Origin: Stomoxys calcitrans
Lineage: Eukaryota; Arthropoda; Insecta; Diptera; Muscidae
Assembly: GCF_963082655.1 (NCBI RefSeq)
Contig: NC_081555.1
Coordinates: 153,850,301-153,914,300, forward strand
Direction of reading: 5' to 3'
DNA length: 64,000 bases
Below, piece after piece: positions 22,878-32,482 of this stretch; the first letter of the stretch is position 1, and the number at the start of each line of letters is the position of its first letter. The notes below the pieces were generated by a model that did no database searches, was not told where the DNA came from, and was given only the letters and a program-made list of their open reading frames with translations. The position numbers and the translations under genes are program-made.

Positions 22878-23598
22878 ACTCAAATACTTCTTATTAGTGT
22901 AAGTCGGTTGGGATTGTAAATGGGCCAAATCGGTCCATGTCTTGAAATAGCTGCCATACAAACCTATCTTGGGTCTTGGCTTCTTGAGCCTCTAGAGGAC
23001 GCAATTCTCGTCCAATTTGACTGAAATTATGCATATAGTGTTCTGATATCACTTCCAATAACTGTGCGAATTATGGTCCAAATCGGTCCATAACCTGATA
23101 TAGCTGCCTTATAAACCGATCTTGGGTCTTGACTTCTTGAGCCTCTAGAGAACGCAATTCTCGTCCGATTTGACTGAAATTTTGCACATAGTGTTTTGAT
23201 ATCACTTACAACAACTGAGCGAAGTATGGTTCTAATTGGTCCATAATCTGATACAACTGCCTTATAAACCGATCTTGGGTCTTGACTTCTTGAGCCTCTA
23301 GAAAGCGCAATAGTAATTCGATTTGGCACAAATTTTGTACAACGGCTCCTCCCATGGTCTTCAGGCAATATGGTCAGAATCGATCTATAGCTTGATACAG
23401 CTCCCCTATAAACCGATCTCCCGATTTCGCTTCTTGAGCCCCGAATCGGACTATAACTTGATATAGCTGCTCCTCCAGCCTTATGCATCATACTTTGGTT
23501 GCCTAAAAACAGAAACTGCGCAAAGAACTCGACAGATGCGACCATGGTGGAGGGTATATAAGATTCGACTCGGCGAACTTAGCACGTTCTTACTTGTT
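22878..23598 (+). repeat. MM-B 3' part, facing the MM-A array
   Basis: Begins inside the MM-B core at ACTTCTTATTAGTGTAAGTC, then three to four 153-bp units (CTTGACTTCTTGAGCCTCTAG). It ends at CCATGGTGGAGGGTATATAA, a decayed hairpin GATTCGACTCGGCGAAC and TTACTTGT at 23590-23597. The 172-codon minus-strand frame at 23027-23545 is periodic and spurious. Confidence 0.8.
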
Positions 23599-24448
23599 TT
23601 TATTGACCTTTCTTATAGGGAAGTTTGACTTGCGCACCCTGTATATGAGAGTAATGTCAAAATCTGAACAAATGAATATTTCATTCATTCATTCATGAAA
23701 TATTCATTCAGGCCACGAGCTTGTTTTCGATAAATAAAACAGATTTTCATGAAAATAAAATTGGTTTCTCAAAATCACCAATCCGTTTTGTTATCTGATA
23801 ATCACACACATGAACAAGTTTCACAAAGAGTTTTCTCGGCAAATGAATGTGTTCTGGCTTTAGTTTAATGTGGAAATTTGCAAAGTCATTAATTAACTTT
23901 TATTTGATTCCGATACTTTGCTTCTTTATTTGATTTTATTGCAGCCATTGGCGGCAGGGAGCTGTGGTGTGAACATAATTATGTTTGTAACAAATTTAAC
24001 CCCCACCCTGTCGCCTAGCCCAGCCATTGAATGTGGGTGTGTGTGTGTGTGTGTGTGGTAAAGGAAGTGTATTTGCTGATCGCTTTCATATCCAATTGAA
24101 TGGAAATGGAAATTAATTAAAACGCACTTCAACGCACTCCTCAAGTAATTTATCACTTCTAAAACTAAACCATAGCGATGTAAGGGCAAACAGCTGTCTG
24201 GCACTATCCAAAGGGGTACATGGTGTGGCGAAAGGGAAAGTTTTATCACACAGTCATTGCATACAGAGAGAGAGAGAGAAAGTCAGGGCAATAACTATTG
24301 GAAAATGAAAAGCGTTTTATGAAACTCATTTGGCTTATAAGTGAGTCTTATTATGGTGGTGATTTATAATCATGTCCTCTATTTCTATGTGGATATTTAA
24401 GTTGTCTAGCTAAATCTATGCTGATAATAAAGTTTTTTGATTTTCTAG
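23599..24448. other. Low-copy-looking stretch with simple repeats
   Basis: (ATTC)n around 23678-23710, (GT)n at about 24034-24057 and (AG)n at about 24265-24280. No gene seen. Confidence 0.5.
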
Positions 24449-24626
24449 ATGGCTTGACAATTGTGGAAAATGAAACGAAACATCAACAAAGTCCGAAGAT
24501 AAGTAAACAACAGATTAACGGATTTTTAAATCATGAGAAGAAACCCCCACTCGTATGGCGCTTCAAAAATGATGCAAATTTGGTATGCAAATTACAAGAT
24601 CTCAGTGTTTCGAGAGGAGAGTCTCA
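24449..24626 (+). other. Possible coding exon (178 nt), weak
   Basis: Preceded by TTTTTTGATTTTCTAG (acceptor-like, AG at 24447-24448) and followed by GTAAGGGG (24627). One frame is open throughout, including KISKQQINGFL and PPLVWRFKNDANLV. No family is recognised. It could equally be a retroelement fragment, since the following 270 bp looks like degraded coding or leader sequence of a mobile element. Confidence 0.2.
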
Positions 24627-24906
24627 GTAAGGGGTTAGGTGGCACTGGCTCTTAATTAAATGCTGAGCGCCAATGATACTCGAGATGACAACGCGAGTTA
24701 TTGGCGGCTTTAAATAACCAATAGTCAACATCAGAGTCTGTTCCCAGAATAGAGGCGGCTGGAGCTGAGCATCGGATCTTGGAGCAAGCGGCTCGCCACA
24801 ACGAGGGATACATGTGCAATCCCACAAAACCAATGCGGTTGGGACGCTGGGCCAGTAACCCGCTCTCGGAAAACTACAAGAATCACTCTGAGAAACAAAA
24901 GAATAG
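24627..24906. other. Unassigned GC-richer stretch
   Basis: Contains ATACTCGAGATGACAACGCG and TTGGGACGCTGGGCCAGTAA. It is richer in G+C than its surroundings and resembles LINE leader sequence in texture, but I cannot name it. MM-B begins at its right edge. Confidence 0.3.
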
Positions 24907-24908
24907 TA

Positions 24909-25248
24909 ACAAGTAAAAGCGTGCTAAGTTCGGCCGTGCCGAATCTTATATACCCTCCACCATGGATCGCATTTGACGAGTTCTTTTTCCGGTGTCTCTT
25001 TTAAGGTAAACAAAGGAAAGGAAAGGATAAAGGAAAATAATTGCTATGCTATTGCAGCTACATCAAGTTATGGTCCGATTAGGACCATAATTAAATGAAT
25101 GTTGGAGACCACAGTAGAAGTCATTGTGTAAGTCATTTCAGTCAAATCGAATAAGGATTTCGCCCTTTAAGGGCAAAAAAGTAAAATAGGGAGATCGTTT
25201 TATAGGGGAGCTTATAGACCGATTCAGTTCATATTTAACACGTATGTT
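24909..25248 (-). repeat. MM-B hairpin end, truncated
   Basis: ACAAGTAAAAGCGTGC, hairpin TTCGGCCGTGCCGAA (24929-24943) and TATACCCTCCACCATGG, then about 300 bp of the first MM-B segment. It stops at CACGTATGTTTA where an MM-A hairpin end starts. Confidence 0.75.
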
Positions 25249-25655
25249 TAAGTAAAAAGGCGTTAAGTTCTGTCGGACAAAATTTTGGATACCCACCACT
25301 TCGGATATATATGTAAAGCACCTTTCGTCATACAAAGAGAACAAATTTTGCCCATGAACATTCCACTAAGGAACAGGGGCAAACTTCTCACATATCAATG
25401 AGTGCAGTCCGATTCAAGTTTAAGCTCAATGATAAGGGGCGTCCTTTTTATAGCCGAGTCCAAACGGCGTGCCGCAATGCGACACCTCTTTGGAGAGAAA
25501 TTTCTCTGATAGTCTCGCCAGGATTCGAACCCAGACGTTCAGCGTCATAGACGGATATGCTAACATCTGCGCTACAGTGGGGTCGTAGTCTGGTGAAAAA
25601 AATCATAAATTATGCTCCACTAGCAGCTACACCGAAATATGGTCCGATTTGAGAG
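25249..25655 (-). repeat. MM-A hairpin end with nested SINE
   Basis: AAGTAAAAAGGCGTTAAG, a decayed hairpin (TTCTGTCGGACAAAA) and TACCCACCACTTCGG run to CCTTTCGTCA. The SINE at 25334-25582 interrupts. MM-A resumes as GTCTGGTGAAAAAAATCATA and TAGCAGCTACACCG. Confidence 0.75.
25334..25582 (-). repeat. SINE-1 copy with internal deletion
   Basis: Minus-strand SINE with tRNA-like head at the right (B box GGATTCGAACC at about 25523-25533; A box CATCTGCGCTACAG at about 25564-25577). About 60 bp of the body between GGAGAGAA and the CTGATAGTCTCG region is missing. Confidence 0.8.
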
Positions 25656-25757
25656 AAAGATTCTTCGTAAAATATATATGGACCAGTCTGCGTTAATGGA
25701 GAATATAGGCGACGTATGAACCATGAGCTGTATGATGGCGATAGCATATTGGGTTTA
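25656..25757 (+). pseudogene. LINE 3'-end remnant, left part
   Basis: Reads KILRKI, then after a small insertion GPVCVNGEYRRRMNHELYDG (about 25681-25742). I recognise this as the C-terminal region of an endonuclease-type LINE often mis-annotated as craniofacial development protein 2-like. It stops at DSI, where a repeat bearing MM-C has inserted; the right part is at 26663-26890. Confidence 0.65.
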
Positions 25758-26662
25758 GGTTTGCCCCAAATTTTCCGTTAAACTTCTTTCCCCCACCCCT
25801 TAAAAAAGATCCAGTAAGGAAGGGCAAAAGTCGGGCGGTGCCGACTGTATAATACCCTACACCTGCCCTATAGGTACAATGTGGGAGCTATATCCAATTC
25901 TGCACCAATTTTGATGGACCTCGGCGGGCAAATATGTTCAAACTGTAATAACTACGGTTGACAAATGACTACATTATTGCAAATTGCCCAAAATCTGACG
26001 AACAAGGAGCTTTATCTAATTCTGAACCGATTTCGAGCAAACTTCTCAGATAATGTGGTAGTCGTCGAGCAAGGCGTTGTACAAAGTTTTGGGAAGATTG
26101 ATCAATAAATGCGCTTGCAATGGTTCTAGGAGTGAAAATCGGGCGATATATGTATGAGAGCTATATATAAATCTGAACCGATTTATATGAAGTTCACCAG
26201 TAATGTCGAGAGCCTTAAGAAAATCCTTCCTGCCAAATTTTGAGAGAATCGGGTAACAAATGTCCTTTTTATTGGATTATTACTGCAAATTGGACTTACA
26301 TATATATGGAAGCTATATCCAAATCTGAACCGATTTCTTCCAGTTTCAATAGGCTTCGTCTCTAGGCCAAAAAACATGCCTGTACCAAATTTGAAGACGA
26401 TCGGATGAAAATTGCGACCTGTAGTTTGTATACAAATTAACATGGACAGACAGAGACACGCGGACGGACAGACAGACAGACGGACATAGCTAAATCGAAT
26501 CAGAAAGTTATTCTGAGTCGATCGGTATACTTATCAATGGGTTTATCTCTCTTCCTTTTAGGTGCTACAAACAAATGCACTAAGTTCTAGGGTATTATAA
26601 CCACTACTGTGATGTAGGGTATAAAAATCACAACCATTGATGAATTGGCTTAACTACACGTG
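25747..26662. repeat. Insertion unit carrying MM-C (filled site)
   Basis: TTGGGTTTAGGTTTGCCCC..CCCCACCCCTTAAAAAAGA on the left and AAAATCACAACCATTGATGA..ACACGTGTC on the right of the MM-C element. The same left and right parts are continuous at 27016-27140, so this is a repeat with MM-C inserted in it. Confidence 0.75.
25810..26623 (-). repeat. MM-C element, complete, ends defined by empty site
   Basis: Left end near TCCAGTAAGGAAGGGC with hairpin GTCGGGCGGTGCCGAC (about 25831-25846) and TATAATACCCTACACC. Tandem units of about 153 bp follow (motif AGCTATATCCAAATCTGAACC), then an RGAC run (about 26447-26490), TAGCTAAATCGAATCAG, and right end TGATGTAGGGTATA. Comparison with 27016-27140 places its ends at about 25810 and 26623 with no target duplication beyond one or two A residues. 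That fits a Helitron-like insertion without target duplication. Confidence 0.8.
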
Positions 26663-26890
26663 TCAATATACAACGTCTACATTAGATAGGTCATATTATC
26701 TGGATGGATGAAGGAGCTCCAGCAAAGAAGTGGTACACGCAATTCTGGAATACCAAAAGCCCAAAGGAAAGATCAAATGGTGGAAGAGACCTTGCAACTT
26801 GGTGTTAGAGATTTTAGAATAAGCGCAGAAAATCCAGGCGCATGGAACGCTATTCTACGTTCGGCCAGTGGAACAAATTCTCTGTCATAG
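26663..26890 (+). pseudogene. LINE 3'-end remnant, right part
   Basis: Continues the element of 25656-25757: QRLH, stop, IGHIIWMDEGAPAKKW. After a frameshift it reads LGVRDFRISAENPGAWNAIL and RSASG, with a stop at about 26887-26889. This matches the conserved C-terminal region of the same LINE family. Confidence 0.65.
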
Positions 26891-27892
26891 CCAATTTTAG
26901 TAAAGTAAAAGTGATTGTGACAAAAAATTTTTAGATAAATTCCATTACTAATCTTAAAATACGAACGACCTGTAGAGCCATCCAGCCCTTGTGTTTCTAT
27001 ATTTTCTATTAATTTGTCTTGGGTTTAAGTTTTCCCCAAACTGTCAGTTAAACTTCCTTCCCCCCACCCCCTAAAAAAGAAAAATCACAACCATTGATGA
27101 ATTGGCAGCTATTTCAGCTCATTTAATTTAAACACGTGTCTAGAACTTCATCTGTATATGTATATCTAAATCTTCCGTTTCCTTCATCCATGCACTACTA
27201 TTCGCAGCGTCATCTCTCAACACATTCTCATTCTATACATCCTCAAATCCAAGCCGCTTTGCTTGAGTTTTTCTATATTTGCACAACTAGTCGTACTACT
27301 TAACATGGGTCTCTATTCCCTAAACTAGTTACATTATTAACTTTTTTTTTTTGTGCTCACTTCCTTTTCGTTATCCCTCATTCATTCAAATCCCACAGAA
27401 TATCGCAGAGTGTGAGTGTGTATGTATAACACATACTGCTGTCTTTTTTCTCTCTCTTCTCCATTTTTTGTTGTTTTGGTTGCTTCAATACAAAGTCTTT
27501 GGTTAAGTGTTACATTCTCATACAACATTTTCATTTAGAGAATTTCTATGAAACACTTTGGACCATAGAAGAGGAGAAACTAAACTAAACAGAAAAAAAA
27601 ACAACTTTGTTGCCAAATGGAATCTAATGTTTATTTAGCTTTGGTATTCCCTGTTTGTGGTTTGGGGGATTGCCATAGGTGGAGAGTAGGGGCGGGTGTT
27701 AAAACCGCCCAGAATTCCGCAAAAGAAAATCTAGCACATAAGTATTAGGAGGAACAAAAAAGTGGAGAAAGCAAACGAAATGTTTTACTTAGAAATGCAT
27801 ACCATGGCTAATGTGTGAGCAATGTGTGCCATGGGAGTAGAACACTTTTGAAAAAAAACTCCTAATATGAGACATTTAAACAAAATCTGAAA
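26891..27892. other. Low-copy-looking stretch; includes MM-C empty site
   Basis: Holds the empty-site repeat at 27016-27140, a poly-T tract (27341-27352), a long pyrimidine tract ending CCCACAG (about 27351-27399) followed by GTGAGTGTG only 13 nt later, and pyrimidine runs near 27445-27470. No coding frame is convincing. Confidence 0.5.
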
Positions 27893-28180
27893 CTTTTTAT
27901 AATCTCCACCATTGGATAACATTGACATTCCGTTTGTAATTTATCGAAATAAAGATCTGAGACCCAACAATGAAAATATATTCTTGATCGTTTTTGACAT
28001 TTAAAGTCTATCTAGTCATGTTCATCGGTCTGTCCGTCCGTCCTCTTGTCCGTCTGTCTGTCGAAAGTAACGTTGGTAACTTTGGAAGGAGTAAAGCAAA
28101 ATTATGCACGAATACTTCTTGTAAATGGGCCAAATCGGAATATGTTTTGATTTAGCCACCATACAAAACGCCACCGATTG
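27893..28180 (+). repeat. MM-B 5' end, degenerate
   Basis: TTTTTATAATCTCCACCATTGG, CATTCCGTTTGTAATTTATC, ATATATTCTTGATCG, GTCTGTCCGTCCGTCC, GAAGGAGTAAAGC and AAATGGGCCAAATCGG: the MM-B subterminal end, core and start of the first unit, then truncated. Confidence 0.7.
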
Positions 28181-28504
28181 ACATAAACCGTCCCACAGTG
28201 GGATGGAAAAAAAAAAATAAGTAGAAAAAAGGTCTGCCATTTTGGGAAGGATTAAAATATTTTCATGAAATTTAACATAGTTATAGCTGAGGTGTTATCC
28301 AGTTCATATGCATTTCAGGGCCATACAAGTCCCAGGGGCCCATTGGTGGGCCTTCAAAGTTGGTCACCTCGGTCCAACAAGATTTTGTTCGGGCTGTCAA
28401 AAGAGCAGAGAGAGATTTCCAAAATTAGCTGGAAAGTGCTATTATTTGGGTAAAACCCTAAATGAGGCAAAAAATACACTTTTGAGAAAAATAAAATTCA
28501 AATT
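28181..28504. other. Unassigned stretch with palindrome CCCACAGTGGG
   Basis: The 11-nt palindrome at 28192-28202 is followed by poly-A. Then comes about 300 bp that includes GGGCCCATTGGTGGGCC and a 62-69 codon frame. This may be part of an unrecognised transposon; no partner terminus is seen. Confidence 0.3.
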
Positions 28505-29270
28505 GAAAATATCATAAAACCAAATATTGGTCTTTTTTGAAGCCATATCCATATATAGACCGATCTGACTCATATACGACACGGATGTCGTAAAGCCCAA
28601 TATAAGTCACTGTGTCAAATTTCAGCGAAATCGGATTGTAAATCGAGAGATCGGTTTATATGACAGCTATATCAAAGTACGAACCGATCTGGGCTTAATT
28701 GAAGAGGGCTGATGAAGGGCCTAACACAACACACTGTTCCAAATTTCGGCGAAATCGGACAATAAGTGCGCCTCTAATGGGCCCAAAACCTTAAATCGAG
28801 AGATCGGTCTATATGGCAGCTATATCCAAATCTAGACCGATCTGATCCAAATTGCAGAATATTTTCGAAGAACCTAACACAACTCACTGTTTCAAATTTC
28901 GGCGGCGAAATCGGACCATAAGTGCGCATTTTATGGGCTCAAAACCTTATATCGAGAGATCGGTCTATATGGCAGCTACATGCAAATCTGGACCGATCAC
29001 ACAACTCACTGTCCCAAATTTCAGCCAAATCGAATAATAAATGTGGCTTTTATGGGCCTAAGACCCTAAATTGCCGGATAGGTCTGTATGGGGGCTATAT
29101 CAAGATATAGTCCGATGTACCCCATCTTCGAACTTAACCTGCTTATGAACAAAAAAAAAAAAAAAAAAGAATCTGTGAAAAGTTTCAGCTCGATATCCTT
29201 ATTTTTAATGACTGTAGCCTATTTTCAACAGACAGTCGGACAGACGGGCGGACATGGCTAGATCGTCTTT
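28505..29270 (-). repeat. MM-A copy, hairpin end missing
   Basis: Four to five 153-bp units (GAGAGATCGGTCTATATGGC), then AACTTAACCTGCTTATGAAC, poly-A, GACTGTAGCCTATTTTCAAC and GACAGACGGGCGGACATGG. It is cut just after TAGATCGTC. Confidence 0.75.
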
Positions 29271-29309
29271 GTCTTTGCCCGTCCGAACTTAGCACGCTTT
29301 TACTTGTTG
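29271..29309 (+). repeat. MM-B hairpin terminus fused to MM-A core
   Basis: GCCCGTCCGAACTTAGCACG then CTTTTACTTGT (to 29307). This is the 3' terminus of MM-B in plus orientation joined directly to the GTCY end of a minus-oriented MM-A, an inverted chimeric junction. Confidence 0.6.
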
Positions 29310-29804
29310 TTTCTTGTTTATTATCTCTTAAATAAATTACAAACAAACAAATAAAAGCAACGAGCGCTAAAACAATAAAAAATCGCACGCAACGGCAAAT
29401 GTGAGAGATAGCATTTTGGTTTCAAATGGATTAAATAAATGAATAATGTTCATGTTTTATGAGTGAGTAGCTTAATGCTTTAAATTAAGATGTAAATTAT
29501 GAAATAGGAGCTAGAGTTATTTCGCAATGCCTTTCTTATGTTGCGAATAGAAAGAAGAACTTCAGAAGTTTTTATTTCCTCCTTCAATAGAAAGAATGAA
29601 TGTTAGCTCTTTTATGAAGGTACATCAATTTACAGAAGACTAAACGAGCGTGAAACGATTGATTTATCACCATTTATAGCAATTTGTAATGTAAAGTGCA
29701 ATGTTAATAGAAGCTAGGAATAATCTTTTCAAAATAATATACAAATATGTTCAAAATTAGATAAATATTCAAAAATCCGTTTTGATAGTAAAACTTTATA
29801 TATA
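29310..29804. other. AT-rich low-copy-looking stretch, no gene seen
   Basis: About 500 bp with no repeat-family match and no coding frame. Confidence 0.45.
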
Positions 29805-29892
29805 ACTAGGGAGAAGTTTTAACATGACAAAGCATCTCGAAATTGTTTTTATTGATGTTCTCACCCGGTTTCGAACTTAGCCTTTCAGAGTC
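29805..29892 (-). repeat. SINE-1 fragment
   Basis: GAGAAGTTTTAACATGACAAAG, TTGATGTTCTCACCCGG and TTTCGAACTTAGCCTTTCAG form a diverged piece of SINE-1 in minus orientation, directly left of the inverted duplication. Confidence 0.6.
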
Positions 29893-30143
29893 ATAAAAAC
29901 CTATTAATATATGCAGGGAGGCCACCGTAGCGAAGAGGTTAGCATGTTCGCCTATGGCGCTGAACGCCTGGGTCCGAATCCTGGCGGGACCATCAGAAAA
30001 AATTTTCAGCTGTGGTTTTCCCTTTCTAATGCTGGCAACATTTGTGAGGTACTATGCCATGTAAAACTTCTCTCCAAAGAGGTGTCACACTGCGGCTCGC
30101 TGTTCGGACTTGGCTATAAAAAGGAGGCCCCTTATCATTGAGC
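29893..30143 (+). repeat. SINE-1, left arm of inverted duplication
   Basis: 251-bp arm: 23 bp of flank (ATAAAAACCTATTAATATAT..CAGGG) plus a SINE with head AGGCCACCGTAGCGAAGAGG and B box GGTCCGAATCC (about 29970-29980). Its reverse complement is at 30296-30546 with only a few differences (for example GAAG against GCAG in the A box). The remaining SINE 3' part continues to about 30227 on this side only. The 76-codon frame here is mirrored in the other arm and is not a gene. Confidence 0.85.
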
Positions 30144-30295
30144 TTAAACATGAATTGGACTGCACTCAATGATATGTGAGAAGTTTGCCCCTGTTTCTTA
30201 GTGGAATGTTCATGGGCAAAATTTGCACTTGCACTATATGCAGCCCAAAAACCGAAAAACCGGTTTTCGAAGGCCGCCGGTTTTCATGCTAACCG
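30144..30295. repeat. Loop of the inverted duplication
   Basis: SINE-1 3' portion (to about 30227), then AACCGAAAAACCGGTTTTCG and GCCGCCGGTTTTCATGC, a short AT/CCGG palindromic tract. A related AAACCGGGTTT tract occurs at 32545-32577. Confidence 0.6.
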
Positions 30296-30546
30296 GCTCA
30301 ATGATAAGGGGCCTCCTTTTTATAGCCAAGTCCGAACAGCGAGCCGCAGTAGGACACCTCTTTGGAGAGAAGTTTTACATGGCATAGTACCTCACAAATG
30401 TTGCCAGCATTAGAAAGGGAAAACCACAGCTGAAAATTTTTTCTGATGGTCCCGCCAGGATTCGGACCCAGGCGTTCAGCGCCATAGGCGAACATGCTAA
30501 CCTCTGCGCTACGGTGGCCTCCCTGCATATATTAATAGGTTTTTAT
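30296..30546 (-). repeat. SINE-1, right arm of inverted duplication
   Basis: Reverse complement of 29893-30143, including the 23-bp flank (CCCTGCATATATTAATAGG). Because the flank is inverted too, this is an inverted duplication of an already inserted SINE and not a second insertion. The A box here is intact (TAGCGCAGAGG on the minus strand). Confidence 0.85.
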
Positions 30547-30985
30547 ACCCTCCACCATAGGATGGGGGTATACTAATTTCGTCATTCTGTTTGTAACTCA
30601 TCGAAATATTCGTCTAAGACTCCACAAAGTATATATATGCTTGATCGTCTTGACATTTTAAGTAGAACTAGCCATGTCCGTCAGTCCATCTGTCTCCCTA
30701 TAAAGGGTCTCAAGCCCATAAAAGCTTCATTTATTACCCAATTTCGCTGAAATTTGCTAAAGTGGGTTATTTTAAGCCTTCCGATATCTGACCTTAATAT
30801 GGATTAGATCGCTTCATATTTAGATATCGCTGCCATATAGACCGATCTCCCGATAAAGGGTCTGAAGCCTATAAAGGCTTTTTTTTATCCGATTTCGCTG
30901 ACATTTGAAACAGTGAGTAGTTTCAGGCCTCCCAACTTCAAACCTAAATATGGCTCGGATCGGATCGGATTTGAATCCTTATATC
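30545..30985 (+). repeat. MM-B 5' end continuing into MM-A-like units
   Basis: TATACCCTCCACCATAGGAT, CATTCTGTTTGTAACTCATC, ATATATGCTTGATCG and GTCCGTCAGTCC (MM-B end and core), then units CCCGATAAAGGGTCTGAAGC of an MM-A variant. The switch occurs at the GTCY run, near 30690. Confidence 0.7.
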
Positions 30986-31835
30986 AACATAAGATTCGAA
31001 CTCTACTGACAAAGGCCTTTATTTTTATTCACATATTATCCCGCTCGAACTACACATCCTATTGAAGGGTATTAAGTGGGTGGGCCGGTCCCAGACTCTA
31101 TCCGAAAGGCCTTTCATTTGATACCCATTTTATGACGTTGGACATTCATGCCCATTTAAGGGGGTTTGGGGTTGGGGAGGCCCCATAAACACCTTGGACC
31201 AAAGTCTACAATAGTAATAGATGTGTATTCTACTTCCTAACACCTTTCATTTGAAATTCATATTTTCCCAATTAGTTATTAAGACCTGCTGGGGGGTTTT
31301 GGGGGTTGGGGAGTCCCCTCAGACCGCAAGGAATAAATTTTTATTTCAGATTTATACTCTGCTTTTAAATACCTTTAATTTGATACCCATATTGCCCTAA
31401 GCGGTGAGAGAGACCTTTAGGGGGATTTTTTTGGGGTAGGAGCTCCCCGAATACTTTGGGCGGAATTTTTACTCCAAGTTCGTACTCTACTCTTAAATAC
31501 CTTTCATTTGATACCCATATTGTCCCAGTCTGTAAACATGACCGTGCGGGTGGGTTTTGGGATAGGGCGTCCCCCCAGATTATTTGACCCAACAATTTTA
31601 TACCAATTTCGTGTTTTTGGGGTACCATAAGGTGGCATACAAAATTTCACTTAAATCGGTGAACGCATCTGCGAGATCAGGCGTTTTTGAAAATTGGAGT
31701 ATGGGGGAGGGTCCGCCCTCACCTACGGATATCAAAAAAAGCAGTACTCTATTGTCTTCGAGGCCCCAAACTCTACCATGTGTGAAAATTTCATGAAAAT
31801 AGGTTCAGCCGTTTTTGAGTCTATATGGAACAGAA
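30986..31835 (-). repeat. R-D copy, 5' half
   Basis: Reverse-oriented R-D units (CCTTTCATTTGATACCCATA repeated; TTTTGGGGTTGGGG), ending with the R-D 5' end GGTTCAGCCGTTTTTGAGTC then TATATGGAACAG. It is parallel to 58750-59742, with which it shares TATTATCCCGCTCGAACT and GTGGGTGGGCCGGTCCCAG. Confidence 0.75.
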
Positions 31836-31873
31836 GTAGAAGATAGATTTTGATTTATCTCTCACTTCATATA

Positions 31874-32480
31874 AAGGGTGATTTTTTTGAGGTTAGGATT
31901 TTCATGCATTAGTATTTGACAAATCACGTGGGATTTCAGACATGGTGTCAAAGAGAAAGATGCTCAGTATGCTTTGACATTTCATCATGAATAGACTTAC
32001 TAACGAGCAACGCTTGCAAATCATTGAATTTTATTACCAAAATCAGTGTTCGGTTCGAAATGTGTTCATTCACCGTAACGTTGCGTCCAACAGCATCTTT
32101 GAAAAAATACGGTCCAATGATTCCACCAGCGTACAAACCACACCAAACAGTGCATTTTTCGGGATGCATGGGCAGTTCTTGAACGGCTTCTGGTTGCTCT
32201 TCACTCCAAATGCGGCAATTTTGCTTATTTACGTAGCCATTCAACCAGAAATGAGCCTCATCGCTGAACAAAATTTGTCAAAATTTGAACACATTTCGAA
32301 CCGAACACTGATTTTGGTAATAAAATTCAATGATTTGCAAGCGTTGCTCGTTAGTAAGTCTATTCATGATGAAATGTCAAAGCATACTGAGCATCTTTCT
32401 CTTTGACACCATGTCTGAAATCCCACGTGATCTGTCAAATACTAATGCATGAAAATCCTAACCTCAAAAAAATCACCCTT
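31874..32480. mobile_element. Fold-back element from a DD41D transposon
   Basis: Two 195-bp arms, 31874-32068 and 32286-32480, are reverse complements with one difference that I can see (ACAAATCACG against ACAGATCACG). Termini are AAGGGTGATTTTTTTGAGG with TA on both sides (31872-31873, 32481-32482). Each arm contains the transposase start MNRLTNEQRLQIIEF. The 217-bp loop encodes, on the minus strand, FSDEAHFWLNGYVNKQNC to GGIIGPYFFKDAVGRNVTVN. The element is a transposon whose 3' half was replaced by an inverted copy of its 5' end. Same family as the pseudogene at 15166-15905. Confidence 0.9.
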
Positions 32481-32482
32481 TA

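Noticed and set aside
27380..27425. Strong pyrimidine tract and CCCACAG followed by GTGAGT as a 13-nt exon
   Set aside because: The acceptor side is good, but a 13-nt exon is implausibly short and the donor lies in a GT-rich microsatellite.
28192..28202. CCCACAGTGGG palindrome as a transposon end
   Set aside because: No partner terminus or target duplication could be found nearby.
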